Source: Aphanomyces cochlioides | Lineage: Eukaryota; Oomycota; Saprolegniomycetes; Saprolegniales; Verrucalvaceae | Length of the DNA: 64,000 bases | Direction of reading: 5' to 3' | NCBI GenBank assembly: GCA_019828595.1 | Contig: JAHQRK010000017.1 | Location: 1-64,000, forward strand | Shown: positions 44,855 through 53,065 of the stretch, in pieces | How the letters are laid out: every line of letters starts with the position of its first letter | Numbering within the stretch: the stretch's first letter is position 1 | The notes under the pieces: generated by a model | The model's database searches: none | The model's input: the letters and a program-made list of their open reading frames with translations, nothing else | Told to the model about the DNA's origin: nothing | Program-made: the position numbers and the translations under genes

Positions 44855-45014
44855 GAATGCGATGATTTCTAGTGTACATGTGCTGCTCTGAGCTAATCAT
44901 GCCGTTTTACTCATGGTAATAGCTGCGTCAAATATACTTGAGCTCTCCACTTAAACTGTTATTACTCCTGCATAGTTGCGCCATTTCTCGATACCATTGT
45001 TTTCGTATCTGTCG
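44855..45014 (-). repeat. Truncated terminal satellite unit
   Basis: The last unit follows the consensus for 160 bases and stops after ...tttcgtatctgtcg. The consensus would continue ctgcttttgatt, but the sequence changes to tcaggttgtgaaaac, which is unique flanking DNA. The final array bases ctgtcg are shared with the left flank of a dispersed motif copy (ctgtcgtcgggttgtga at 45875-45890), so the end looks like a microhomology join. Confidence 0.85.
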
Positions 45015-45345
45015 TCAGGTTGTGAAAACGTGCAGCCCATCGACTACACTGAACGCTGTGTAGGACAGCTGCGTGATGAGCGTCCAGGGATGTCTGGAAG
45101 CGCCTCGTGGACATGTGGCAGTAAATACTCTGTTGATTCCACCGTGTCGACGAGGTTGGCTTGATGTCTAGCTGTCGTTCGACATCACTCAACAGTGGAG
45201 ATCCGAGCTGTTTAAATATATCTGCTAGACTACGAGGGCTACATCGTCGAATGAGTCTTTCTGAATGCCAACTCGCTTCGACAGAGAGGGCGAAATGTCC
45301 ACTGAAGATCAAGTCCTTCCTGGGTTGCAGTGGCACTGCAGGGAG

Positions 45346-45373
45346 CTTGTGAAAAGTTTTTCATCGTGTCCAC
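45346..45373 (+). repeat. Dispersed GTTGTGAAAA/TTTTCATCG motif, copy in 45.3 kb
   Basis: Reads cttgtgaaaagtttttcatc followed by gtgtccac. It matches the shared core found at 48442-48469, 50976-51005, 52123-52150 (minus) and 55445-55472 (minus). The centre is nearly palindromic (tgaaaag/tttttca). Confidence 0.7.
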
Positions 45374-45876
45374 CGACGACGTGGTTATCCTCTGCTTTGC
45401 TGTACGTCCGAGTATGTAGCCATACACAAGTTGCTCCAAAAGGCGTAGGACATCGAACGACATGTTTATTCCAGTGGCTGTCGTGGTGTCTTGGACGATT
45501 ATGGGCGACACATCGCTTGGCCTTACCAAGCGGCAGAACCCAACAAACCACCACAAGCCAGCAGGACTATCAGCGCGGCGTCAACTTCCTGCGCTTCTCT
45601 CGACACACAAACCATGCAGAGTTGCAGGGAGGTAGGTGTATCTCGTCGTTCCAACATCATTCGAGTCTTTGTGTGGTCGAAGCTTCCTGCCATCCAGCGG
45701 CACCATGGATGGTCCATAAGCTATTGGCAAAGGCGACATCTTGGAGCGATTTGAAGGCTAGCAAGCTTCAATGGAGACGACTGGCGTCAAAAGTTGTTGC
45801 ACCCACCAAATCTTGAGCGTCCACCATGGAAAACATTACAAAATAAATTGGAATACGTCCAATTGTTCCGTCGCTG

Positions 45877-45905
45877 TCGTCGGGTTGTGATAACACTTTC
45901 CACGT
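45877..45905 (+). repeat. Dispersed motif copy downstream of the first M13 gene
   Basis: Reads gtcgtcgggttgtgataaca and continues ctttccac. It lies about 200 bases beyond the stop codon of the minus-strand M13 gene and is antisense to it. More diverged than the other copies, but the gtcgt-ggttgtga left part is clear. Confidence 0.5.
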
Positions 45906-46104
45906 GGTCTCATTGTACGCAAGCAGAAAATTAATGATGTCTGGAAGCTCCTCTGCGGACGCGCGCGGTACCAACGGTATCTCTTCGTTGCAACATGTCG
46001 AAGCGATGGAGTGTTCACGAACCATCTCGTCTTTGAAAATGAAAAAATCACATATTATGTGGATTTAACCAAGTCAGCACGACTGTAGTTTACCGAGACC
46101 GACA

Positions 46105-48123
46105 TCATTCCCAGAGATAGCACTTCTTGGCAGGGTTCATCGCCGTGTTGGCAGGGCACTTGAACACACGTGCAAAGTCGTCGCTGTTTTGGACAGCGCC
46201 GATGATGCGGTACTTGGCTGGTGGATGGACGTCGAGCAATGCCGCACGGAGCGATTCGTCCGTTTGCTTGTAGCACCAACTGTGGGCGAACGAGAGGAAA
46301 AACATATTTTCACCGATGTCAGTCGTGTAGTCGGACGGCGACGTCTTGATGTATTCCTTGTACGCTCGGAACGCCGACTTGAGGCCGCCATTGTCGGCAA
46401 TCGTCTCCCCGAGCGTGAGCTTGCCGTCGACTTGGCCAACAACTTGCCCAGTAAAGTCACTCACGACCTTCATACTGCCATACTGGTCGACGATGCATTG
46501 CGACTTGTTGAGAAACTTGGCGTTCGTTTGGTCGGTCCACCATGGATTCAAATTGCCATCTCCGTCGGCATACCGCCCCGTGTCGTCAAAGCCATGGGTG
46601 ATTTCATGGCCGATGACAGATCCGATCGCGCCAAAGTTGCGCGCAGGATCGAATCCAGCGTCAAAGAACGGCGACTGCAAGATGGCAGCAGGAAAGACGA
46701 TCTTGTTTTCCGATGGAAGGTAGTAAGCATTCACGGTTTGGGCAAACATTTTCCACAATTGTTTGTCCACGGGTTGGTTGAAGCCTGCTAGTTTGGCCTT
46801 GTAGTCCGCGGCGACGACTTGGAGGCGATTTTCGAGATATTTTGCCTTGTCAAACGCAACGTCGGGGTACGTCTTGGGGTTCTTGGGGCCGCCCATGAGA
46901 TGCAAGAACTTGGAGAGTTTGAGCTTGGCATTGGCACGAGTTTGGTCGTCGAGCCAATCGGACTTGTCCAAGCCATCTTTGAACGCCGCCTCCAAAGCGA
47001 CGACCATGGCATCCGCGCGGTCAGCCGCAGCCTGGGGCCACTTTTGTTCGAGGTAGTACTTGCCGACGAGTTCGCCAAGAGTGGCGTCGAGGGCGTCGCG
47101 GCATTTACGTTCGCGCGTGGGTTGTTCCTTTTGACCAGCCAACGTTTTGCCAAAGAGGTTCCAGTACGCCGTCGCAAAGTCCGACGACAAGTCGTTGGCA
47201 AACGTATGGATCAAACGGTACTCCGCGACGAGTTGGAGCGTCTTGACCGACGTGGTTTTGGCCAAGGCTTCGGTTCGATTGAAGAATTTCAAGTCTTGGA
47301 GCACGACCTTGTCGGTCGAGCAGCCTTCACGGACGTTGAATCCGTTGGCTTGGAGCTGAAGGCCAAGTGTGAGCGGGTACTTGGCATTCGCTTGGGCAAA
47401 CGTCATGGGATTATAAAATGCCAGAATCGATTCCTTGATAGCAAGCTGGGAGAGCTGGACGTCGGCGTACTTGGCTTCAAACGCAACGATGGCGTCGACG
47501 CCGGCTTTGGCGTCTTCGTCCGACTTGCCAGTGAGTTTCAAGAGCGTCGAGATGTACTCGCGGTAGGCAGGTTGGATCTTGGCCCACTTGGCAGCATTCG
47601 TGTAGTAAGTTCGTTGGAGAGGCAGGGAGGATTGCGAAGCGTAGAGAGCATTCTGGGTCGCTTGGTTGCTGTCGGGCAAGACATCCGTCGTGACAAACAC
47701 ATGGACACCACGTCTGCTCAACTTGGCGACGGCGGTCAAGATCTCCTCGGACGAGTTGGCAGTGCGGATCATGGTCAGTTCCTTGTCGAGGGGCGTCAAA
47801 CCAAGCTCGTTGATCGTCGCCGTGTCCATGCACGAGTGGTAAAACTCGCCAATCTTGGGCTTCTTGGACGTGATCAACTCGTTCACGATACGTTCGGCTT
47901 CAGCACTCACAATGTCGCCCATGTAGTCCACTTTGCCTTTCGTGGGGGGGATCACGACATTCCTGAACCACGAGCCACAAGAATACTGGACGAAATCCGT
48001 GCATGGGTCCACAGTGTCGTCCATGAGTTTGAGCATATCGGCTGGCAATTCCGAGATCGATCCGGCGGCGACAGTCACAGCAACAGCAGCCCCAGCTAAC
48101 GATAGGAGAGTCGTCTTGGCCAT
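46105..48123 (-). CDS. Secreted M13 (neprilysin-type) zinc metallopeptidase
   Basis: Predicted 672-residue, intronless, secreted endopeptidase of family M13, which cleaves peptides outside the cell. A hydrophobic signal sequence (about residues 1-21, MAKTTLLSLAGAA...) is followed by the M13 N-terminal domain with the paired cysteines of DPCTDFVQYSCGSWF. The catalytic domain has the NAYY substrate-binding motif, the zinc motif HEITH (about 506-510), the third zinc ligand in GETIADNGG (E about 573) and the C-terminal CYLW motif (CxxW). All expected catalytic residues are present. The start chosen is the ATG at 48123 because it aligns with the starts of the two sister copies; an in-frame ATG 17 codons upstream would precede the signal peptide. 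A TCCATTTT initiator-like word lies about 15 bases upstream of the chosen ATG. Absence of an internal membrane anchor suggests a soluble product. Confidence 0.93.
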   Translation of the reverse strand: MAKTTLLSLAGAAVAVTVAAGSISELPADMLKLMDDTVDPCTDFVQYSCGSWFRNVVIPPTKGKVDYMGDIVSAEAERIVNELITSKKPKIGEFYHSCMDTATINELGLTPLDKELTMIRTANSSEEILTAVAKLSRRGVHVFVTTDVLPDSNQATQNALYASQSSLPLQRTYYTNAAKWAKIQPAYREYISTLLKLTGKSDEDAKAGVDAIVAFEAKYADVQLSQLAIKESILAFYNPMTFAQANAKYPLTLGLQLQANGFNVREGCSTDKVVLQDLKFFNRTEALAKTTSVKTLQLVAEYRLIHTFANDLSSDFATAYWNLFGKTLAGQKEQPTRERKCRDALDATLGELVGKYYLEQKWPQAAADRADAMVVALEAAFKDGLDKSDWLDDQTRANAKLKLSKFLHLMGGPKNPKTYPDVAFDKAKYLENRLQVVAADYKAKLAGFNQPVDKQLWKMFAQTVNAYYLPSENKIVFPAAILQSPFFDAGFDPARNFGAIGSVIGHEITHGFDDTGRYADGDGNLNPWWTDQTNAKFLNKSQCIVDQYGSMKVVSDFTGQVVGQVDGKLTLGETIADNGGLKSAFRAYKEYIKTSPSDYTTDIGENMFFLSFAHSWCYKQTDESLRAALLDVHPPAKYRIIGAVQNSDDFARVFKCPANTAMNPAKKCYLWE

Positions 48124-48138
48124 GGCGGTGAAGAAGAC

Positions 48139-48146
48139 AAAATGGA
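48139..48146 (-). promoter_or_regulatory. Initiator-like element of the first M13 gene
   Basis: On the minus strand the leader reads tccattttgtcttcttcacc immediately before the start region. It matches the position and TCATTTT-plus-pyrimidine character of the leaders of the other two M13 copies, and resembles the oomycete initiator (YCAYTYY). The same spacing in all three genes supports a role. Confidence 0.45.
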
Positions 48147-48174
48147 GCATTTCATAGCCACGCTGCAGGTTCAC

Positions 48175-48697
48175 TGCGAGTAGTAGTACACCTGATACAG
48201 TTCACATTACTCACTCTCGATGCTTTACTTCCAAGCAGCCTCCTGTCGCCAAGATCGATCATTTGTTGAGGCGTTGGAAGCTATATTGCCGCCATCAGCG
48301 CCTGAATAAACTCCGCTAACTTGTTCTACGAGGGCTAGCAGCCATAATCGAAGCTGAGGTACAGGTAGTAGCAACCGGGCGGCCGCATATTGGTGGTGTA
48401 GCGAGACTGTGTCGGTTTGGAGGATCCTTGGACTGTCGTGTGGTTGTGAAAACTTTTTATCGTGTCCACTATCGCGAGGCGGCTCTTGCGGCACCGACAC
48501 AGTCGTTGGACTCGTGTTTGAAATTCATTTGGCGACCAACAACGCCGGCGTCATGGGTGAAATCCACGGACAAAATACGTTGCTTGGACCAGCGCCACCC
48601 ACACGACACCTCAGTGAGACCAGCACAAATGCAAGTGTAAACAAAGCCGACGAACTACGAAAAGATTTGACGAGACGAACATTTGTTGGCATTGGAT
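48175..48697. other. Intergenic stretch between M13 gene 1 and the M13 pseudogene
   Basis: About 520 bases upstream of the intact minus-strand M13 gene and downstream of the broken one. Apart from one clear copy of the dispersed motif at 48442-48469, nothing recognisable is present. Short ORFs overlap on both strands and look random. Confidence 0.6.
48442..48469 (+). repeat. Dispersed motif copy between the two minus-strand M13 copies
   Basis: Reads ggttgtgaaaactttttatc followed by gtgtccac. It is about 320 bases upstream of the first M13 gene and about 230 bases downstream of the pseudogene, antisense to both. Its left flank ggactgtcgtgt also resembles the other copies. Confidence 0.7.
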
Positions 48698-50704
48698 TTA
48701 TTCCCAGAGGTAGCACTTCTTAGCTGGGTTCATCGCCGTGTTGGCAGGGCACTTGAACACACGTGCAAAGTCGTCGTTGTTCTGGACAGCGCCGACGATG
48801 CGGTACTTTGGTGGTGGATGGACGTCGAGCATCGCCGCGCGGAGCGATTCATCCGTTTGCTTGTAGCACCAACTGTGGGCAAACGAGATGAAAAACATCT
48901 TTTCACCCGTTTCAGTCGTGTAGTCGGACGGCGACGTCTTGATGTATTCCTTGTACGCTCGGAACGCCGATTTGAGTCCGCCGTTGTCGGCAATTGTTTC
49001 ACCAAGTGTGAGCTTGCCGTCGACTTGGCCAAGGACTTCACCCGTGAAGTCACTCACGACCTTCATGCTGCCGTATTGATCCACGATGCATTGCGACTTG
49101 TTGACAAACTTGGCACTGGTTTCATCCGTCCACCATGGATTCATGTTGCCATCACCGTCGAAGTTGCGACCTTCGTCATCAAAACCGTGTGTGATTTCGT
49201 GGCCGATGACAGCGCCAATTGCGCCAAAGTTGCGAGCAGCGTCAAAGGACGCGTCAAAGTAGGGCGATTGCAATTGCGCCGCGGGGAAGACGATCTTGTT
49301 TTCCGTCGGACTGTAGTAGGCGTTCACTTCTTGAGCGCCCATAGCCCACAATTGCTTGTCCAAGGGCTGGTTGTACCGGGCGAGGTTGGTCTTGACGTCC
49401 GTCGCAATGACTTGGAGGCGGTTGTCGACAAATTTTGCCTTGTCAAACGTAATGTCAGGGTATGTTTGCGGGTTCTTGGGGCCACCCAAGAGGTGCAAGA
49501 ACTTGGAGAGCTTGAGCTTGGCGTTCTTGCGGGTTTCGTCGTCGAGCCAGTCGGAGGTATCGAGACCAGCCTTGAACGCAGCTTCCAACGCGATGACCAT
49601 GGCATCCGCGCGGTCGGCCGACGCCGTGGGCCACACTTGGTCGACGTAGTACTTGCCGACCAATTCACCAAGCGTCGAATCAAGCGAGTCGCGGCACTTG
49701 CGTTCCCGCGAAGGTTGTTCCTTTTGGCCGGCCAAAGTTTTCCCAAAGAGGTTCCACGAGGCCGTGGCAAAGTCCGCTGACAAGTCGGCAGCAAAGGCGT
49801 GGAGCAATCGGTACTCCGCCACGAGTTGGAGCGTCTTCACGGTTGTGTTTTTCGCCAGTCCTTCGATGCGATTCAAGACTTTCAAGCTTTTGAGCACCAG
49901 CTTGTCCGTGGAGCAACCTTGACGGACGTTGAAGCCGTTAGCTTGCAACGGAAGGCCAAGAGAGAGCGGGTATTTCGTGTTCGTATCGGCAAATGTCATC
50001 GGGTCGTGGTACATAATAGACGCTTCCCTTGCTGCAATCTTGGATGTCAGCGTACTTGGCTTCAAACGCAATGATGTCGTCGACGCCAGCTTTGGCGTCT
50101 TCGTCCGACTTGCCAGCGAGTTTCAAGAGTGTCGAGATGTACTCGCGGTAAGCAAGTTTGATCTGCGCCCACTTGGTTGCATCCTTGTAGTAAGTTTGGT
50201 CGAGGGGCAGGTCCGCTTGCAACGCATAGAGAGCGTACTGGGATGCCGAGTCGTCTGCAGCAAAGACCCCCAACTCGACAAGAATGTTGACGCCACGGGT
50301 GCTTAACGTGGCGATGGCGGTCGAGATCTCCTCGGACGTATTGGCAGTGCGGATCATGGTGAGTTCCTTGTCAAGGGGCGTCAAGCCAAGCTGGTTGATC
50401 GTCGCCGTGTCCATGCACGAGTGGTAAAACTCGCCAATCTTGGGCTTCTTGGACGCAATCAACTCGTTGACAATGCGCTCCGACTCGGCAATCACAATGT
50501 CGTCCATGTAGACCGCGTCGCTCTTCGTGGGGAGAATCGTCGTGTTTGAAACCACGATCCACACGAATACTTGACAAAGTCCACGCACGGGTCAACCGTC
50601 TCGTCCATGAGTTTGACCATATCGGCGGGCAATTCCGAGATTGAGCCACCAGCGACGGCAGCAGCCACTCCAGCTAGCGATAGTACCAGTATCGACCTCG
50701 CCAT
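48698..50704 (-). pseudogene. M13 metallopeptidase pseudogene with two frameshifts
   Basis: A full-length M13 reading frame is recognisable from a signal peptide (MARSILVLSLAGVAAA...) to the terminal CYLWE, but it is broken twice. Near 50546-50549 one base is missing after the CGSWF codons, sending the frame to a stop at 50492. Near 50040-50043 eight bases are missing relative to the plus-strand copy, where CAA repeats flank the lost segment; the middle frame then stops at 49938. The catalytic part (NAYY, HEITH, GETIAD, CYLW) remains open in 48698-50071. From 48698 to about 49818 the DNA is essentially identical to 53958-55078 of the plus-strand M13 gene, with one visible silent difference at about 48722, whereas the 5' part is diverged. 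A single missing base could be a sequencing error, but the 8-base loss is less easily so explained. It therefore looks like a real pseudogene or, less likely, a misassembled paralogue. Confidence 0.85.
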
Positions 50705-50719
50705 GGTGGAGAAGAAACC

Positions 50720-50726
50720 AAAATGA
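50720..50726 (-). promoter_or_regulatory. Initiator-like element of the M13 pseudogene
   Basis: The minus-strand leader reads gttcattttggtttcttctc just before the ATG at 50704. The TCATTTT word lies 15 bases upstream of the start, as in the sister genes. Confidence 0.45.
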
Positions 50727-50975
50727 ACAAGTCATGTGTCCGTGTATCGTCGAGCAGACAAGGCGAACTTGGAGAACAGTCCACGCGTGACTCACTGTAC
50801 AATCATCAATGAGAGATCTTGGATCCGAATTTTTCGGCTCTGCAAGTCAGTCCAGCAGTGATTATATCCTTCTCAGCTACCTTCGAACATGCTAGCTGGT
50901 TTCGACAAGCTCACGAGTGCATTCTAGAAACGCTAGCAACTAGTTTTTGGATCTCTGGTTTAAGCTGTCGAGTCT

Positions 50976-51005
50976 GCAGTTGTGAAAAGTTTTCATCCTG
51001 TCCAC
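50976..51005 (+). repeat. Dispersed motif copy upstream of the M13 pseudogene
   Basis: Reads gcagttgtgaaaagttttca followed by tcctgtccac. It contains the perfect 13-base palindrome tgaaaagttttca. It is about 270 bases upstream of the pseudogene start and antisense to it. Confidence 0.7.
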
Positions 51006-52122
51006 TGTCGTCTTGGCGGCGTGCGACAACGAAATATTTTGTGATTCCAACAAGACGGATGTAATGGATGCCGTCAGGATAAAGAAGAGCCATGGACTTG
51101 CAGTTCCTCTTGACCAACTTGATGGAAGTTTGTCTTTCACACGACAGGCCGATCAAGCTGGTCGAATCCGCCAGTTTGAAGCCTCGTTCTATCGAGATAA
51201 GCTCTACCTCTCCGCTCATCTAAGCTACAACCTGCCAGGGTTATCACACTTGGTAGCCCCATGTGACGTGGACGGACCACGACGAGGCAAATTGGACGAA
51301 GCCAAGCACCCGACAAGTCATCGTGACCAACCAGAAAGCCAAGCTAGCACGCTTCAATCTACCCATGGAACAAGCCATCTTTGTGCAATGCTGCAAACGT
51401 TAAGAAGTCAGCAATGACTTTGACAACGTGATAGAAGTTCTCGGGGAATCACTGAATGTGAGCCAACGTTGCTACCAAGTCCCCGTCAATCTATGCAAAC
51501 ATTTGCGCTAGCAGTATGTCGACAAGAGTGCAATGCCGCCCTCCCCCAGAAAGTTGACGTGTTTCCAATCAAGTGCTTTCGATTCCCAGAGGGGGAGTCT
51601 GCTACAGCTCAACATGCTCGCTAGCAAGCTTCAATCAAGACTGTCAGCGTTGATTCTTCGTGCTCTCTATCAACGACAGTCAACACCAAGTCGCCAAGAG
51701 GCTAAATCGACAGTCCAAGTAGAGTTGAGTGCACACAGAAACTGTAGGTAGATCTGCGTGAAATACGAATTGTTCTTGACTCTCCTTATTCCCTCGTAAT
51801 GCCTTCGCCTTCGTCCAGGGATGTCGAGAGCAACAGTTGCGCATCAGACCTCGCAAAAATGCTTCAGCTTGAACAAACGACAGAAGCGACAACCTTAGGG
51901 GGAAGTTAGAGCCTGACGAACTGATATGTTATCGCAGCAGACTGACATGTTGGCGATGGTGTAGCGCGAGGACACGACAGTGCAGACACCGAGCGCCACG
52001 TTGTCGGCCACCCTTGTTTTATAGCATCTTCCTCGGCACTGGCTTCGTTGGAGTTGCCAACTATTTCCTCATTGCATGCCTCGACAGATCATTGCACAAC
52101 TATTGGAACCAGTGTCGCCGAC

Positions 52123-52150
52123 GTCGACACGATGGAAATTTTTCACAACC
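52123..52150 (-). repeat. Dispersed motif copy upstream of the plus-strand M13 gene
   Basis: On the minus strand it reads ggttgtgaaaaatttccatc followed by gtgtcgac. It is about 0.9 kb upstream of the plus-strand M13 start and again antisense to that gene. Confidence 0.65.
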
Positions 52151-53043
52151 TCACAGCCGTCCAAGTCCTTGAGTTGATGGCGAGTAAATGGCCCTCCATT
52201 CCGTGGCGACCCAGTCGGTCGGTTCTCATTCGTCTAGATCGATAGGACTGTCTGTGCGTAAGATTACGACCCAAGAACACAATGGTTCTCCTCGAATGTG
52301 GCTATTCGTCACGACAGTCTTGAAATGTATTGAATTTATCTCTCGACGACCCGGGAAATACTTGCTGCTCTTTGAAAAGATGCGTCAGACATGTTGTCGA
52401 TTGCGTGTGTCATCGTCAGCATTTTCAACAGCATGTAGTCAAGAGAGAGAGGGAGAGATCTAGATGGCATCATGTCCAACGATTTCCAGGATGCTTGGGT
52501 GCCATTCTGCTCCCAAGCACCTTTGCTTGGACCCTACTTTACCCATTACACTCGCTCGCCAATTGTTCGATCCATTGAACCAAATCCTCTCTCACACTTT
52601 CATTCCATAGCAGTCTTTAGTCTTTCAGCTTCAAATACAACGTATCAAGCCCGTAAAAGCTCAGACAAGCCTTTAGATACCAAGAAATCAATCTGTCCTG
52701 ATGCCGAGTCGACGCAAACGGTCGTCACAACCACCACAGTCAACTCAGTCGAATGCATGTCTTACGTAACAGCGCCGCCATCTGGACATCTGAAGCTCTC
52801 CAAAAAGCCCGCAGCTCTTTCTCAAGCCATCAAGAGCATTAGAACGTCATAGGATGCCGTGGCTTGCAGCCTAGCAAGAAGGAACTTGAGCTATCTCGGT
52901 TGATAGAAAGTTGCAAGTTGAACGATGCAATCGACAAAATTCTATTTATAGAACCCCACCCATAGAAAGTACGCCCCGAGGGTGCAGTAATGTGTATCAG
53001 CATTATCCATCCATGACCTGGACGAAGCGGATGCTCTGCTTTG

Positions 53044-53050
53044 TCATTTT
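53044..53050 (+). promoter_or_regulatory. Initiator-like element of the plus-strand M13 gene
   Basis: The leader reads tttgtcattttccttttagt, with TCATTTT 15 bases upstream of the ATG at 53066. It has the same word, spacing and pyrimidine-rich follow-on as the two minus-strand copies, and fits the oomycete initiator. Confidence 0.5.
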
Positions 53051-53065
53051 CCTTTTAGTCCAGCC

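Larger units (their letters stand above)
12421..45014 (-). repeat. Right arm of the satellite array, 31 inverted units plus partials
   Basis: The same unit as in the left arm, reverse-complemented. A 75-bp partial unit (12421-12495) is followed by 31 complete units starting at 12496 and stepping by 1046 bp with few exceptions, then a 160-bp partial unit (44855-45014). Unit-length exceptions come from single-base deletions (1045-bp steps around 27.3-29.4 kb and 34.6-38.8 kb) and one 61-bp deletion (985-bp step before 34581). Sequence homogeneity over more than 30 kb implies active homogenisation by unequal exchange or gene conversion, or very recent amplification. Confidence 0.97.
45015..46104. 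other. Gene-free stretch with degenerate intergenic duplications
   Basis: No convincing gene. Short ORFs on both strands overlap one another and resemble no family. The stretch carries three degraded copies of the ggttgtgaaaac motif (about 45017, 45346 and 45883). The word gatgtctggaagc followed by cctc occurs twice (about 45088 and 45927), and related versions of gtatctcgtcgttccaacat occur at about 45637 and 45981. It also shares the 16-base word gctagcaagcttcaat (45757-45772) with 51620-51635. The best reading is a decayed tandem duplication of the intergenic DNA that surrounds the M13 genes. Confidence 0.6.
50705..53065. other. Divergent intergenic stretch between M13 pseudogene and plus-strand M13 gene
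   Basis: About 2.4 kb with no recognised gene. It holds two copies of the dispersed motif facing each other (50976-51005 plus, 52123-52150 minus) and the word gctagcaagcttcaat at 51620-51635, shared with 45757-45772. The longest ORF here (52472-52852, plus, 126 codons) is rich in S/T and has no recognisable domain or codon-level support. The two flanking M13 copies point away from each other, so both promoters are in this interval. Confidence 0.6.

Noticed and set aside
1..45014. Interpretation of the array as rDNA or 5S gene cluster
   Set aside because: No rRNA-like conserved sequence was recognised in the unit on either strand.
1..45014. Interpretation of the array as CRISPR
   Set aside because: Units are ~1 kb and uniform with no short repeats separated by unique spacers, and the window looks eukaryotic.
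44962..45336. Minus-strand 124-codon ORF crossing the satellite edge
   Set aside because: It joins satellite and flanking sequence by chance and has no recognisable domain.
45265..45816. Plus-strand 183-codon ORF
   Set aside because: Overlaps other ORFs on both strands, lies in degenerate duplicated DNA, has no signal peptide, domain or initiator, and resembles nothing recognised.
46819..48099. Long plus-strand ORF (426 codons) over the first M13 gene
   Set aside because: It is antisense to a complete M13 peptidase with all catalytic motifs, and similar antisense ORFs appear over the other copies. It is a by-product of codon usage.
48683..49780. Plus-strand 365-codon ORF over the M13 pseudogene
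   Set aside because: Antisense shadow of the M13 frame; the same shadow occurs on the minus strand over the intact plus-strand copy.
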